A stretch of 64,000 nucleotides of DNA from Nocardioides alkalitolerans DSM 16699 (lineage in GTDB: Bacteria; Actinomycetota; Actinomycetes; Propionibacteriales; Nocardioidaceae): assembly GCF_000426525.1 (NCBI RefSeq), contig NZ_AUFN01000010.1, forward strand, positions 62,001 to 126,000. The letters are read 5' to 3'. Of this stretch, positions 8,700-18,449 are shown piece after piece (position 1 is the stretch's first letter; each line of letters begins with the position of its first letter). Below the pieces are notes generated by a model. That model worked only from the letters and a program-made list of their open reading frames with translations. It was not told the origin of the DNA and ran no database searches. The position numbers and the translations under genes are program-made.

Positions 8700-11390
8700 T
8701 CAGCCCGCGGCCAGCACGGAGGCGATCTCCGCCGGCACGGCCGCCAGCGCGGCGTCGATGCCGCCGACGTCCGTGCCACCGCCCTGGGCGACGTCGTCCT
8801 TGCCGCCGCCCTTGCCGCCGACGTGCGGACCGACGGCCCGCACGAGCGCGTTGGCGCTGAGACCCCGGGCGCGGCCGGCGTCGTTGACCGCGGCCACGAC
8901 GGACGGCTTGCCGCCACCGTCACCGATGACGACGACCGCGGCGGGCTGCGACGGGTCCAGGCGTCCCCGGACGTCCAGCGCGAGCGTGCGCACGTCGCCG
9001 CCCGAGGCGCCCGGCGCCCGCACCGCGACGAGGGCGACCCCGCCGATGTCCTGCGCCTGCGCAGCGAGCTCCGCCGTCCCCGCGAGCAGCTGCGCGAGGC
9101 GCGCGCGCTCCAGCTCCTTCTCGGCGGAGCGCAGACGCTCCACGAGGTCGCCGACGCGGCCCACCAGATCGTCCGGCTGGGCCTTGAGCAGGGTGGTCAG
9201 CTCGTTCACGACGTCGCGCTCGCGCGCCAGGTAGGCGAAGCCCTCGACGCCGGTGAACGCCTCGATGCGGCGGTTGCCGGAGCCGACCGACGCCTCGCCG
9301 GTGACGACGACCGTGCCGATCTGCGAGGCGTGGTCGACGTGCGTGCCACCGCAGAGCTCGCGCGACCAGGGGCCGCCGATCTCGACGACGCGCACCTTGG
9401 TGTTGTCGTAGGTCTCGCCGAAGAGCGCCAGGGCGCCCCACTCCTTGGCCTCGGCCAGCGTCATGTACTGCCAGCCGACGGGCAGGTCGGCCCGCAGTGC
9501 CTCGTTGGAGACCTGCTCGATGTCGCGCACCTGCGCGGGCGTGAGACCGGTCGTCCACCCGAAGTCGAGCCGCAGGTAGCCGGGACGGTTGTAGGAGCCC
9601 GACTGCAGCGCCGTGGGGCCGAGCACCTCGCGCAGGGCGGCGTGCACGACGTGCGTGCCCGAGTGCGCCTGCCGCGCGCCCGTGCGCCAGGCGGGATCGA
9701 CCTGCGCGTGGAGCGTCGGCGCCTCGGCGGTCAGCTCACCGTCGACGACCCGCACCTGGTGCACGACGAGGCCCTTGACGGGGCGCTGGACGTCGAGCAC
9801 CTCGAGGCGGCCGCCGTCGAACTCGATGATGCCGGCGTCGGCGGCCTGGCCGCCCGACTCGGCGTAGAAGGGTGTGCGGTCGAGCACGATCTCGCCGACG
9901 TCGCCGGCGGCGAGCACCGGCACCCGGGCGCCGGCCGCCAGCAGCGCCAGCGGGCGCGACTCGGTCTGCAGCGTCTCGTAGGCGAGCCACTCCGTCGGAC
10001 CGTGCGCGTCGAGGACGGCCCGGTAGACCGACGTGTCGGCGTGCTGGCCCTTCTTGGCGCGGGCGTCCGCCTTGGCGCGCTCGCGCTGCTCGGCCATGAG
10101 GCCGCGGAAGCCGGGCTCGTCGACCGTGAGACCGGCCTCGGAGGCCATCTCGAGCGTGAGGTCGATCGGGAAGCCGTAGGTGTCGTGCAGGGCGAACGCC
10201 TTCGCGCCGGACAGCGCGGTGCCGCCGGAGCCCTTCACCTCGCCCGCCGCCAGGTCGAAGATCTGCGTGCCGGCCTGGAGCGTCTTGCGGAACGCCTCCT
10301 CCTCGGCGAACGCGACCCGGCTGATGCGGTCCCAGCCGGCCAGCAGCTCGGGGTAGCCCTCGGCCATCTTGTCGCGCGAGACCGGCAGCAGCTCGGGCAG
10401 CGACGGGTCCTCGTAGCCCAGCAGCCGCATCGAGCGGACCGCACGGCGCAGCAGGCGACGCAGCACGTAACCGCGCGCCTCGTTGCCGGGCGTCACGCCG
10501 TCGTTGATGAGCATCAGCGAGGAGCGCACGTGGTCGGCCACGACGCGGAAGCGCACGTCGTCGGCGGGGTCCGCGCCGTACCGGCGACCGGTCAGCTCCT
10601 GCGCCTTCTCGATGACGGGGAAGACCACGTCGATCTCGTACATGTTGTCCTTGCCCTGCAGCAGGTACGCGACCCGCTCCAGGCCCATGCCCGTGTCGAT
10701 GTTCTTCGCCGGCAGCGAGCCCGCGATGTCGAAGTCCGACTTGCTGCGCACGGCGGAGAGCTCGTCCTGCATGAAGACGAGGTTCCAGAACTCCAGGTAG
10801 CGGTCGCCCGCGTCCCAGTCGCGGTCGGCGCCGTACGCCGGGCCGCGGTCGATGAGGATCTCGCTGCACGGGCCGCCGGGGCCGGGCACGCCCATCGACC
10901 AGTAGTTCTCGGACTTGCCGAGCCGCACGATGCGGTCGTCGGGCAGGCCGGTGATGCGGCGCCAGAGCGCGACGGCCTCGGGGTCGTCCTCGTAGACGCT
11001 CGGGTAGAGCACGGACTCGTCGAGACCGAACCCGCCGTCGGCGACGGACTTCGTGATCAGCTCCCAGGCGAGCGTGATCGCGCCCTCCTTGAAGTAGTCG
11101 CCGAAGGAGAAGTTGCCGCACATCTCGAAGAACGTGCCGTGACGCGTGGTCTTGCCGACCTCCTCGATGTCGAGGGTGCGCACGCACTTCTGGATGCTCG
11201 TGGCGCGGTCGTAGGGCGCGGTCTCCTGCCCCAGGAAGTAGGGCTTGAACGGCACCATGCCGGCGTTGACGAACAACAGGTTGGGGTCGTCGAGCAGCAG
11301 CGACGCCGACGGGACGACGGCGTGGTCCCCCACCGTCGCGTTGGTGGCGAAGTGGGAGGTGAACCGGCGGCGGATCTCCGCGGTGTCCAT
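8700..11390 (-). CDS. alaS: Alanine--tRNA ligase
   Basis: 896 aa, full length. Class II catalytic core from residue 1 (MDTAEIRRRFTSHF, FVNAGMVPFKPYFLG, HGTFFEMCGNFSFGDYFKEG), then the editing domain with HSGTHVVHAAL (HxxxH) and ELCGGTHVDH (CxxxH) for Zn-dependent deacylation of Ser/Gly-tRNA, and the C-Ala/DHHA1 domain ending in GGKGGGKDDVAQGGG. The ATG overlaps the upstream DUF6167 stop as TGATG. No editing residue is missing. Confidence 0.98.
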   Translation of the reverse strand: MDTAEIRRRFTSHFATNATVGDHAVVPSASLLLDDPNLLFVNAGMVPFKPYFLGQETAPYDRATSIQKCVRTLDIEEVGKTTRHGTFFEMCGNFSFGDYFKEGAITLAWELITKSVADGGFGLDESVLYPSVYEDDPEAVALWRRITGLPDDRIVRLGKSENYWSMGVPGPGGPCSEILIDRGPAYGADRDWDAGDRYLEFWNLVFMQDELSAVRSKSDFDIAGSLPAKNIDTGMGLERVAYLLQGKDNMYEIDVVFPVIEKAQELTGRRYGADPADDVRFRVVADHVRSSLMLINDGVTPGNEARGYVLRRLLRRAVRSMRLLGYEDPSLPELLPVSRDKMAEGYPELLAGWDRISRVAFAEEEAFRKTLQAGTQIFDLAAGEVKGSGGTALSGAKAFALHDTYGFPIDLTLEMASEAGLTVDEPGFRGLMAEQRERAKADARAKKGQHADTSVYRAVLDAHGPTEWLAYETLQTESRPLALLAAGARVPVLAAGDVGEIVLDRTPFYAESGGQAADAGIIEFDGGRLEVLDVQRPVKGLVVHQVRVVDGELTAEAPTLHAQVDPAWRTGARQAHSGTHVVHAALREVLGPTALQSGSYNRPGYLRLDFGWTTGLTPAQVRDIEQVSNEALRADLPVGWQYMTLAEAKEWGALALFGETYDNTKVRVVEIGGPWSRELCGGTHVDHASQIGTVVVTGEASVGSGNRRIEAFTGVEGFAYLARERDVVNELTTLLKAQPDDLVGRVGDLVERLRSAEKELERARLAQLLAGTAELAAQAQDIGGVALVAVRAPGASGGDVRTLALDVRGRLDPSQPAAVVVIGDGGGKPSVVAAVNDAGRARGLSANALVRAVGPHVGGKGGGKDDVAQGGGTDVGGIDAALAAVPAEIASVLAAG

Positions 11391-11725
11391 CAGTGGTGAC
11401 CTTCCTGGCTGGTGCCCTGCTCGTCTCGAGCGGTGCTGGTGGGGGTACGGCGGGGGCCGGCGACGGCCAGTCCCGCGGGAGGATCGGTTCGGGTCCCGAG
11501 CTCGGGCAGGCCGTGGGGCGCGAGGCCGAACCGCTCGCGCAGCTCGTCCTCCTTCTCCCCGGATCCGGCGGAGAACTCCTCGGCGAGGAGCCGCGCGCCG
11601 AGCCGGAGCCCGGCGACCCGGTCACGGACCCCGTCGGGGGTGAACGCCTCGGCGACCCGTCGGGCGCGGACGGCGGCGTACACGCCGAGACCGGCCCCGG
11701 CGGCGAACCAGACCCCCCGGCTCAC
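11390..11725 (-). CDS. DUF6167-family small protein
   Basis: 111 aa from a GTG. It begins with a short hydrophobic segment, MSRGVWFAAGAGLGVYAAV, a likely membrane anchor, followed by RARRVAEAFTPDGVRDRVAG and a disordered polar tail. Such proteins sit directly upstream of alaS in many actinobacteria; the function is unknown. It overlaps its upstream neighbour as GTGA and alaS as TGATG, so it is embedded in a coupled transcript. Confidence 0.85.
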   Translation of the reverse strand: MSRGVWFAAGAGLGVYAAVRARRVAEAFTPDGVRDRVAGLRLGARLLAEEFSAGSGEKEDELRERFGLAPHGLPELGTRTDPPAGLAVAGPRRTPTSTARDEQGTSQEGHH

Positions 11726-12318
11726 GCGACGTCCTCGTCGGGCACGGAGCCGACGCCCTGCGCGGCGCGCTGGCGGGCGTGGAGGTCGCGACGGGCCTGC
11801 TTCAGGTCGGCGCGGCGCTCCTTGCGGGAGCGACGCACCTCGCGGCGCACCTCGAAGCGGACGCGGTTGCGGGTCTCGGGGGCGAGGGCGCGGCGCACGC
11901 CGTACGTCGCGGACGCGGCCCGCACCAGCGTCTCGCGCAGGACGACGTCGGCGAAGAGCCGGCCGTCGATCCGCGCGGCGACGGGCTCGGCGACGTCCGC
12001 GCCGTCGGGGACGGGTGCGCCGTCACGGCCGAGCTGGGTGATGACGTAGTCGCCCCGGAGGTCGTCCTGGAGGTCACCCTGCTCGCCCCGGCGTCCGGGC
12101 ACCCGGCCGCGGGACGGGGGGACGGGGGCGTCCGGGGTGCCGCGGAGGGCGACGTCGAGGTCGGCGCGCAGCGCGGCGGTGGCCTCGTGGGCGGCGTCCA
12201 GCTCGCGCCGGGTGCGTCGCTGGCTGCGCAGCACGACCACGCCCAGCAGGAGCACGGACGCGAGGGCCACGAGCGTGACGCCCAGCAGCACCAGGGACGT
12301 CGTCCGTTCGTCGGTCAT
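11722..12318 (-). CDS. Hypothetical single-pass membrane protein
   Basis: 198 aa. One N-terminal membrane helix (about residues 8-30, LVLLGVTLVALASVLLLGVVV), a coiled-coil-prone RTRRELDAAHEATAALRADL stretch, a loop, then a strongly basic C-terminal third (RRSRKERRADLKQARRDLH). The middle part, DGRLFADVVLRETLVRAAS, looks folded. I do not recognise a named family. A TAAGGT lies 8 nt upstream of the ATG, so its mRNA may be leaderless. It ends by overlapping DUF6167. Confidence 0.85.
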   Translation of the reverse strand: MTDERTTSLVLLGVTLVALASVLLLGVVVLRSQRRTRRELDAAHEATAALRADLDVALRGTPDAPVPPSRGRVPGRRGEQGDLQDDLRGDYVITQLGRDGAPVPDGADVAEPVAARIDGRLFADVVLRETLVRAASATYGVRRALAPETRNRVRFEVRREVRRSRKERRADLKQARRDLHARQRAAQGVGSVPDEDVA

Positions 12319-12326
12319 GGGCCCTG

Positions 12327-12332
12327 ACCTTA
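12327..12332 (-). promoter_or_regulatory. Possible -10 box for leaderless transcript of the 12318 gene
   Basis: TAAGGT on the minus strand ends 8 nt before the ATG at 12318. No clear -35 is visible. Confidence 0.4.
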
Positions 12333-12343
12333 TCCCGCGGACG

Positions 12344-13744
12344 TCAGCGACGGCCCGGCTGGCCGCCGGCCGCGCCGTCGTCGCCGCGCACGATCCGACG
12401 GATGCGCCGCCACCGCTCGCCGACCGCGGCCTCGGCACCGTTGGCGGTGGGCTCGTAGTAGGTCGCGTCGGCCACGGGCTCCGGCGCGTACTCCTGGGTC
12501 GCGATCGCGTACGGCGCGTCGTGGGCGTAGACGTAGGTCGCGCCGTGCCCGATCTTCTGCGCGCCCGCGTAGTGCGCGTCGCGGAGGTGGGGCGGCACCG
12601 TGCCGATCTTCCCGGCGCGGACGTCGGAGATCGACGCGTCCAGGGCGCGGGTCACGGCGTTCGACTTCGGGGCGACGGCGAGCGCGATCGTGGCCTGCGC
12701 GAGGTTGAACCTGGCCTCCGGCATCCCGATCAGCTGCACGGCCTGCGCGGCCGCGACGGCCGTGGTCATGGCCGTCGGGTCCGCCAGCCCGATGTCCTCG
12801 CTCGCCAGGATGACCAGGCGTCGGGCGATGAAGCGCGGGTCCTCCCCCGCCTCGAACATGCGCGCCAGGTAGTGCATCGCGGCGTCGGCGTCGGAGCCGC
12901 GCACCGACTTGATGAAGGCGCTGACGACGTCGTAGTGCTGGTCGCCCTGGCGGTCGTAGCGCACGGCGGCCTGGTCGACGGCCGTCTCCGTGGTCTCGAG
13001 GTCGATCACCTCGGACTCGCGCGACGCCGCGGCCGACGCCGCCGCCTCCAGGTAGGTCAGGGAGCGCCGGGCGTCGCCGCCCGCCATGCGCACGAGGTGG
13101 GAGCGGGCCTCGTCGGTGATGCCCACCGCCCCGGCCAGCCCGCGCTCGTCGACCAGCGCGAGGTCGATGACGCCCGCCACGTCGTCGTCGGTGAGCGACT
13201 GCAGCCGCAGCAGCAGCGAGCGCGACAGCAGCGGCGAGATGACGGAGAAGTAGGGGTTCTCGGTGGTCGCCGCCACCAGCGTCACCCACCGGTTCTCCAC
13301 GCCGGGCAGCAGCGCGTCCTGCTGCGCCTTCGAGAAGCGGTGGACCTCGTCGACGAACAGCACCGTCTCGGTGCCGGTGCGCACCAGGTCGGAGCGGGCC
13401 GCGTCGATGGCGGCCCGCACCTCCTTCACGCCGGCCGAGACCGCGGAGACCTCGACGAAGCGCCGCGCGGTCTGCTGCGACACGATCGAGGCGATCGTCG
13501 TCTTGCCCGTCCCGGGCGGCCCCCACAGCAGCAGGCTGAGGGAGCGGTCGCCCTCGATGAGCTGGCGCAGCGGGGAGCCGGGGGCCCGCAGCTGCTCCTG
13601 GCCGACCAGTTCGTCGAGGGTGCGGGGACGCATCCGCACCGCCAGCGGTGCCGACGCGTGGTCGGCGGAGCTGAGGGAGCCCGAGCCCGACGTCGTACGA
13701 CGCGGGCCGCCGGCGGTCTCGGGCACGTCGAAGAGGCCGTCCAC
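12344..13744 (-). CDS. rarA: Replication-associated recombination protein A (RarA/MgsA) AAA+ ATPase
   Basis: 466 aa. Features in order: a short N-terminal tail, [14 protein letters not shown], Walker [12 protein letters not shown], Walker [16 protein letters not shown], sensor 1 [11 protein letters not shown], arginine finger region, and the C-terminal tetramerisation domain with [19 protein letters not shown] and [20 protein letters not shown]. The family acts at stalled replication forks. The GTG at 13744 has AGGAG upstream in the end of DUF3159. Closest confusions, RuvB or the DnaX clamp loader, lack the GSDADA tail. Confidence 0.96.
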   Translation of the reverse strand: MDGLFDVPETAGGPRRTTSGSGSLSSADHASAPLAVRMRPRTLDELVGQEQLRAPGSPLRQLIEGDRSLSLLLWGPPGTGKTTIASIVSQQTARRFVEVSAVSAGVKEVRAAIDAARSDLVRTGTETVLFVDEVHRFSKAQQDALLPGVENRWVTLVAATTENPYFSVISPLLSRSLLLRLQSLTDDDVAGVIDLALVDERGLAGAVGITDEARSHLVRMAGGDARRSLTYLEAAASAAASRESEVIDLETTETAVDQAAVRYDRQGDQHYDVVSAFIKSVRGSDADAAMHYLARMFEAGEDPRFIARRLVILASEDIGLADPTAMTTAVAAAQAVQLIGMPEARFNLAQATIALAVAPKSNAVTRALDASISDVRAGKIGTVPPHLRDAHYAGAQKIGHGATYVYAHDAPYAIATQEYAPEPVADATYYEPTANGAEAAVGERWRRIRRIVRGDDGAAGGQPGRR

Positions 13745-13754
13745 CCTGTCGCTC

Positions 13755-14492
13755 CTAGGCCGTCTCGGGAGCGTCGGCCCCCGGCTGCGCGACCGGCGCG
13801 CCCTGGACCGGGGTGCGGTCGCGCGAGAGGAGCCAGATCATGCCGGCGAACGAGGCGATGCGCAGCGGCCAGCCGAGGCCGAGGCGGAGGGCGGCCAGCA
13901 CGGCCACCGCGGTGCTCGCCGTCAGGGCGCCGCTGTTGCCGGCGAGCCAGACGGGACCCTGCAGCAGCACACCGATCGCCCCGGGCAGCACGAGCAACCA
14001 CGTGAGCCTGGTGCACAGCTTCACGATCTGCTTGTCGTCGTGCCAGGCGGTGACGTCGCCGGTCACCGTGCCGATGAGGAAGCCCATCATCGGCCAGCCC
14101 ACGACGCAGCTGAGACCGACGACGACCGTGTAGCCGGCGCTGTAGAGGATGCCGGGCAGGAAGTAGGCGAGGGCCTGGTCGTCGACGCTGCCCCCCGACC
14201 GGGCCGAGAGGTGGACGAACAGCCAGCCGATGCCGATGCCGAACAGCGCGTTCATGCAGTACTGCACCGTCGAGCGCTGCACCAGGCGGGCCGCGAGGAG
14301 CACGACCGCCACGCCCAGGCTGACGACGAGACCGAGCTGCAGCTCGCGGGTGCTCAGCCAGATGATCGTGAACACCAGCGTCGGCACCGCGGTCTCGACC
14401 AGGCCGCGGGCGCCGCCGAAGGCCGCCGAGAGCTGCTTGCGCACGACGGCCTCGACCGTCTCGACACCGACGACGGGGCGCTCGTCACTCAC
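13755..14492 (-). CDS. DUF3159 membrane protein
   Basis: 245 aa with about six membrane helices. N-terminal [20 protein letters not shown], then [18 protein letters not shown] and [20 protein letters not shown] are typical of actinobacterial DUF3159 proteins, whose function is unknown. It overlaps the OB-fold gene by 8 nt and is 10 nt before rarA. The tail after the last helix is short and polar. Confidence 0.9.
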   Translation of the reverse strand: MSDERPVVGVETVEAVVRKQLSAAFGGARGLVETAVPTLVFTIIWLSTRELQLGLVVSLGVAVVLLAARLVQRSTVQYCMNALFGIGIGWLFVHLSARSGGSVDDQALAYFLPGILYSAGYTVVVGLSCVVGWPMMGFLIGTVTGDVTAWHDDKQIVKLCTRLTWLLVLPGAIGVLLQGPVWLAGNSGALTASTAVAVLAALRLGLGWPLRIASFAGMIWLLSRDRTPVQGAPVAQPGADAPETA

Positions 14493-14877
14493 CGCCGCTC
14501 ACCTCGACGCGCAGCTCGTAGCGGGGGTTGAACATCACGCGGACGCCGTCCTGCACGCCGACGCGCCCCTCGACCGTGATGGAGCGGCCGGCGCTGACGC
14601 CCTTGATGGCCCGGCGCCCGAGCCAGACGACGCTGATCGTGCCCGTGCCGTCGGACAGCTCGGCCTCGAGGGCCGGCACGCCGCCCCGGGGGCGGAGCGT
14701 GACCGTCGTCAGGGTGCCGAACAGCCGCACGCGCACCCGGTCGGGGGCGTCGGCGATGCAGACCCGCCCGGCGCCGCCGTGGTCGCGGCGCAGGTCGGCG
14801 GCCGCGCGGTCGAGCCGCTCGTCGCCGCGCGGGCGCGACCGGAACCCGAACCTGCGGCGTACCGCTTCCTCAGCCAT
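14485..14877 (-). CDS. OB-fold nucleic-acid-binding-domain protein
   Basis: 130 aa. From residue 45 the sequence has strands of an OB fold: RVRVRLFGTLTTVTLRPRGG, LEAELSDGTGTISVVWLGRR, AGRSITVEGRVGVQDGVRVM. This matches the RecG/RecJ-like tRNA_anti OB family found beside DUF3159 and DUF3710 in Actinobacteria. Its ligand is unknown. The ATG at 14877 leaves 4 nt to DUF3710; earlier starts run into that gene. Confidence 0.88.
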   Translation of the reverse strand: MAEEAVRRRFGFRSRPRGDERLDRAAADLRRDHGGAGRVCIADAPDRVRVRLFGTLTTVTLRPRGGVPALEAELSDGTGTISVVWLGRRAIKGVSAGRSITVEGRVGVQDGVRVMFNPRYELRVEVSGGE

Positions 14878-14881
14878 GGGT

Positions 14882-15523
14882 CTACTTGATCCGGCGTGCC
14901 TGCTCGGGGACGGTGATCGGCAGCGCGTCGCCGACCGCCATCGGGGAGGTGCCCCGCCGTACGACGACCTGCGCCAGCACGTCCTCCCACTCGGCACCCG
15001 CGGTCGCGTCGACCGCCGGCCTGCCGATGACGGTCGCGCGGAGCATCCACCGGGGGCCGTTGACGCCGATGACGCGGGAGAGCTGCTGCGTGTCCTCGCC
15101 GTCGGCCTTCTTGACGGTGATCTCGCAGGCGAGCTCGGGGCCGAAGCGGCCCTCGCGCTCGACGGCCGTGCCGCCGCGACGCTCGGTCGCGGCCTTGATC
15201 TGCGGGAGGGTGTCGCCCCAGAGGTCGCCGTTGCGCGGCGCCGCGAAGGCCCGCAGCTCGATGGCGCCGTCGGCTCCGGCGATGAGCACCGCCTGGACGT
15301 TCTTGGTCTTCTCGTCGACCTGCAGCCGCACGTCGCGACCCTGGCCCGGCTCGATCAGCAGCGATCCCAGGTCGACGCGCTGCACCTCGAGGTCGACGTC
15401 GTCGACGTCGAAGGGGCCGGTGGTGACCTCCTCGACGCGGTCGGGCGCGCCGAACGACGGGGTCAACGCCGTCGGACCAGCGGCTCCGTTGCCCACGGGA
15501 CGGGTCTTGCGGCGGAACTTCAC
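14882..15523 (-). CDS. DUF3710 protein
   Basis: 213 aa, starting [12 protein letters not shown] from a GTG that overlaps the dut stop as GTGA. Contains the family segments [40 protein letters not shown] and [23 protein letters not shown]3710 is an actinobacterial family of unknown role almost always next to dut. Predicted soluble and cytosolic. Confidence 0.92.
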   Translation of the reverse strand: MKFRRKTRPVGNGAAGPTALTPSFGAPDRVEEVTTGPFDVDDVDLEVQRVDLGSLLIEPGQGRDVRLQVDEKTKNVQAVLIAGADGAIELRAFAAPRNGDLWGDTLPQIKAATERRGGTAVEREGRFGPELACEITVKKADGEDTQQLSRVIGVNGPRWMLRATVIGRPAVDATAGAEWEDVLAQVVVRRGTSPMAVGDALPITVPEQARRIK

Positions 15524-16035
15524 TCACTTCTCCTCTGCGTGGCGGGGCGTGCTGGAGCAGCGGCCCCGAATCCCCCGGTAGAACCGTAACCGCCCGCCCC
15601 ACGGTCGGACCCCGGGAGTACGTCGACCTCCGCGAACTCCGCGCGCTCGACCCGCTGCACGACGAGCTGGGCGATGCGGTCGCCGCGCCGCAGGGTCACG
15701 GGTTCCGCCGGGTCGAGGTTGACCAGGAGCACCTTGACCTCGCCCCGGTATCCCGCGTCCACGGTCCCGGGCGTGTTGACGATGGAGAGCCCGTGCCGTG
15801 CCGCGAGGCCCGACCGGGGGTGGACGAGCGCGACGTACCCGAACGGCAGCGCGATCGCGACGCCCGTCGGGACGAGCCGCCGCTCCCCCGGCGCCAGCAC
15901 GACGTCGACCGCGGTGCGCAGGTCGGCGCCGGCGTCGCCGGGGTGGGCGTACGACGGGGGCTCGAGGTCGGGGTCGAGCCGCAGCAGCTCGACCCGCACG
16001 GGCGGGATCTCCGGGCCGGGAGGAGGGGTGCTCAC
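15520..16035 (-). CDS. dut: dUTP diphosphatase
   Basis: 171 aa. All five trimeric dUTPase motifs are visible: [47 protein letters not shown] and [12 protein letters not shown]. Dut hydrolyses dUTP to dUMP, guarding against uracil in DNA and feeding dTMP synthesis. The GTG has a TAGATT seven nt upstream and no good ribosome site, so a leaderless mRNA is likely. It begins the 16-kb minus-strand run and is divergent from the DUF3093 gene. Confidence 0.97.
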   Translation of the reverse strand: MSTPPPGPEIPPVRVELLRLDPDLEPPSYAHPGDAGADLRTAVDVVLAPGERRLVPTGVAIALPFGYVALVHPRSGLAARHGLSIVNTPGTVDAGYRGEVKVLLVNLDPAEPVTLRRGDRIAQLVVQRVERAEFAEVDVLPGSDRGAGGYGSTGGFGAAAPARPATQRRSE

Positions 16036-16042
16036 GGTCGCG

Positions 16043-16048
16043 AATCTA
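16043..16048 (-). promoter_or_regulatory. -10 box of dut, leaderless type
   Basis: TAGATT on the minus strand, 7 nt before the dut GTG at 16035. It fits TAnnnT; no -35 consensus is visible. Confidence 0.55.
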
Positions 16049-16124
16049 GTCGTCCGCCGCCCCGTCGGGGCGGGCGGGCGGGCCGGTGGCGCGCCACCCG
16101 GTCGGCAGTGGGAAACTCTTCCGC

Positions 16125-16583
16125 GTGTACGCCGAACGTCTCACCGTCCCGCTGCGGTGGTGGGTGCAGGCCACCATGCTCGTGGCGACGTTCTGGCTCG
16201 CCTCGATCGTCGCCTTCCCCCTCGACCTGGCCTGGATCCCCTGGACCGTCACGGGGCTCCTGTTCCTCGGCATCGCCGCCGGGCTCGCGTCGTACGGACG
16301 CGCCCAGGTCGCCGTGACCGACCACCGCACCCTGGTGGCCGGCCCCGCCGAGATCGACCTCGACCTGGTGGGCGACGTCGTCGCGCTCGACGCCGACCAG
16401 ACCCGCAGCACCGCCGGTCGTGACGCCGACGCCCGCGCCTTCCTCGTGCTGCGGCCCTACCTGCGCCACAGCGTCAAGGTCACGATCACGGATCCCTCGG
16501 ACCCCGCGCCGTACTGGCTCGTGAGCTGCCGGCGGCCCGAGCGCGTCGTGGCGGCCGTCGAGGCCTCCCGCACGCACGGCTGA
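16125..16583 (+). CDS. DUF3093 membrane protein
   Basis: 152 aa from the GTG giving [15 protein letters not shown], the point where DUF3093 proteins normally begin; a start at 16086 would add 13 residues without family support. Two membrane helices at about residues 12-35 and 38-60, then a cytosolic beta-rich part with [14 protein letters not shown] and [20 protein letters not shown]. Unknown function. It lies divergent to dut, as is common in actinobacteria. A weak GAAACT lies 7 nt upstream. Confidence 0.85.
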   Translation: MYAERLTVPLRWWVQATMLVATFWLASIVAFPLDLAWIPWTVTGLLFLGIAAGLASYGRAQVAVTDHRTLVAGPAEIDLDLVGDVVALDADQTRSTAGRDADARAFLVLRPYLRHSVKVTITDPSDPAPYWLVSCRRPERVVAAVEASRTHG

Positions 16584-16629
16584 CCCGCTGCCGGACCCGG
16601 TGCCGGGCACCCCGCGTGCGACCCCTGTC

Positions 16630-16635
16630 TAGGGT
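16630..16635 (+). promoter_or_regulatory. Possible -10 box of the DUF4235 gene
   Basis: TAGGGT, about 76 nt before the ATG at 16712. A 7-bp hairpin (16643-16660, ACCGTCC/GGACGGT) lies in the predicted leader. No clear -35. Confidence 0.35.
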
Positions 16636-16711
16636 TGGGCCCACCGTCCCGCCGGACGGTGTGCCGACCCGGACGACCGGGGCGTCACCCGAGACCTCAG
16701 GAGGAAAGTCC

Positions 16712-17044
16712 ATGGCGAAGGGATCCAAGGCCAAGAGCTCGAAGGCCTACTCGGCCGGTTCGGCCGTCGCCGCCATCGGCGCGGCCGCGGTGGCCAAGAA
16801 GGTGCTGACGACCTCGTGGCGCTCGGCGACCGGCAAGAACCCGCCGGCCAACCCCGCCGACCCGGACGTCGACCTCTGGGAGGCCGTCGCCTGGGCGGCC
16901 GCGAGCGGCACGCTCATCGCGATCGCCCGCATGTTCGCCGCCCGCAAGGCGGCGGAGTACTACGCCCGCTCGACCGGGCACCTGCCGGGCGAGCTGCAGA
17001 AGGACGGGCAGTCGGCGGCCGCGGCCCCGGCGCCCAGCCACTAG
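16712..17044 (+). CDS. DUF4235 membrane-associated protein
   Basis: 110 aa. The ATG has a strong AGGAGGAAA ribosome site. Residues 5-30 (SSKAYSAGSAVAAIGAAAVA) and about 60-80 are hydrophobic; between them is TTSWRSATGKNPPANPADPD, typical of DUF4235. Unknown function. The end is followed by a strong hairpin shared with the convergent DUF4193 gene. Confidence 0.9.
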   Translation: MAKGSKAKSSKAYSAGSAVAAIGAAAVAKKVLTTSWRSATGKNPPANPADPDVDLWEAVAWAAASGTLIAIARMFAARKAAEYYARSTGHLPGELQKDGQSAAAAPAPSH

Positions 17045-17077
17045 CAGTCGCCGACCGGCTGGTCAGCAGGTACGGCA

Positions 17078-17121
17078 ACGGCCGAGGGCCGGACCCCGCG
17101 TGGGGTCCGGCCCTCGGCCGT
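17078..17121. terminator. Bidirectional hairpin terminator
   Basis: A perfect 20-bp stem (17078-17097 with 17102-17121) and a 4-nt loop GCGT lie between the convergent DUF4235 and DUF4193 genes. There is no T run, as is usual for GC-rich actinobacteria. Confidence 0.85.
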
Positions 17122-17139
17122 TCTCGTGCTGGGTGCGCG

Positions 17140-17430
17140 TCAGGCGCAGTCGCGGCAGATCAGTCGCGTCGAGTCCGCGAGCTGGCTCCGGTGGTGCACC
17201 AGGAAGCAGCTCATGCAGGTGAACTCGTCGTCCTGCCGGGGCTTCACCTCGACAGCGAGCTCCTCGTGCGAGAGGTCGGCACCGGGCAGCTCGAAGGACT
17301 CAGCCGCCTCCGTCTCGTCCTCGTCGACCTTTCCGGAGTTCTTGTCGTGCCGACGCGCCTTGAGCTCCTCGATGCTCTCTTCGCTCTGGTCTTCCTCGGT
17401 CTTGCGAGGTGCGTCGTAGTCGGTTGCCAT
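17140..17430 (-). CDS. DUF4193 zinc-ribbon-like protein
   Basis: 96 aa. An acidic N-terminal half with EESIEELKARRHDKNSGKVD and a C-terminal TCMSCFLVHHRSQLADS...CRDCA, giving two CxxC pairs suited to bind one zinc. DUF4193 is a conserved actinobacterial family of unknown function; a resemblance to RNA-polymerase-binding small proteins is only a guess. The 143 nt upstream contain no gene. Confidence 0.9.
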   Translation of the reverse strand: MATDYDAPRKTEEDQSEESIEELKARRHDKNSGKVDEDETEAAESFELPGADLSHEELAVEVKPRQDDEFTCMSCFLVHHRSQLADSTRLICRDCA

Positions 17431-17573
17431 TCGTCAGTTCCCATCCCCGGGTCGTTCGTCCCTGTGCTCCGGCGCGGCAGATTGTGCACCATGCGTCCGG
17501 CGCGGCGCACACCGGCATCTCGATTCCGGATCGTGCGCACTTCGTGCCCGTCCGAACGGTCGTCGACCCCCGC

Positions 17574-18449
17574 CTATTCCCGGGTCGTCGGGCCGCTGCG
17601 CAGGGGCGTCGGGTCGGTGAGGTAACCGGCCTCGGCGACGGCGGCCCACAGGGCGTCGAAACCCGCCGCAGGCCCGCAGACCAGGGCCTCGCGGCCGCCG
17701 GCGCCGGTCGCGAACGCCCACCGCGCGCCGGCCTCGGAGGCCACCAGCGTGCCCGCCGCGTGGTCCCACGGGTGGGTGCCCTCCTCGACGTACGCGTCGG
17801 CCTGACCGGCGGCGAGGGCGCAGAGGTCGAGGGCGCAGGAGCCCATGCGACGGATGTCACGCACCCGGGGCAGCAGGTGCACCAGCGCCTGGGCCTGGAG
17901 GCGGCGCAGGTCGGCGTCGTACGAGAAGCCCGTCAGCACCAGGCGCTGGTCGAGCGTGACGTCGGGGCGCACCCGCAGCGTGGTGCCGTCCCGGCGCGCT
18001 CCCCCGCCCAGGTAGGCCTCGTTCACGCTGCCCGTGGCGACGTCGACGACGGCCCCGGCGACGCTGCGGGGCGTGCCGTCGGCGTCGACGACCTCGGCGG
18101 CGACCGACACGGCGTACTGCGGGATGCCGTAGAGGAAGTTCACGGTGCCGTCGATCGGGTCGACCACCCAGCGCACCCCGCTCGTGCCCTCGCGGGCGGC
18201 ACCCTCCTCGCCGAGCAGTCCGTCGTCCGGGCGGGCCGCGGCCAGCAGGGCGGTGAGCAGCTCCTCGCTCGCCCGGTCGACGTCCGTGACGACGTCGATC
18301 GACGAGCTCTTCGTGGCGGCCACCTCGAAGCCCCGTGCGCGGCGCGTGCGCACGAGGTCGGCCGCCTCGAGCGCGACCGTCACCGCGACGTCGCGCAGCG
18401 TCGCGTACGGCGTGCCGTCCGGCGCCGTGCCCGCGCCCGGCCCGCTCAC
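17574..18449 (-). CDS. Inositol monophosphatase family protein
   Basis: 291 aa from a GTG overlapping the hemH stop as GTGA. Metal-binding motifs of the Li+-sensitive phosphatases are present: GEEG (Glu), [15 protein letters not shown] (DPxDGT) and [17 protein letters not shown] (WDxAAG). Substrates may be inositol-1-phosphate, histidinol-phosphate or NADP; the sequence alone does not decide. Likely co-translated with hemH. Confidence 0.92.
   Translation of the reverse strand: MSGPGAGTAPDGTPYATLRDVAVTVALEAADLVRTRRARGFEVAATKSSSIDVVTDVDRASEELLTALLAAARPDDGLLGEEGAAREGTSGVRWVVDPIDGTVNFLYGIPQYAVSVAAEVVDADGTPRSVAGAVVDVATGSVNEAYLGGGARRDGTTLRVRPDVTLDQRLVLTGFSYDADLRRLQAQALVHLLPRVRDIRRMGSCALDLCALAAGQADAYVEEGTHPWDHAAGTLVASEAGARWAFATGAGGREALVCGPAAGFDALWAAVAEAGYLTDPTPLRSGPTTRE

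Noticed and set aside
8268..11399. A 1043-codon open frame opposite alaS and ruvX
   Set aside because: Low-complexity Arg/Ala/Val/Gly sequence, antisense to a fully conserved alaS.
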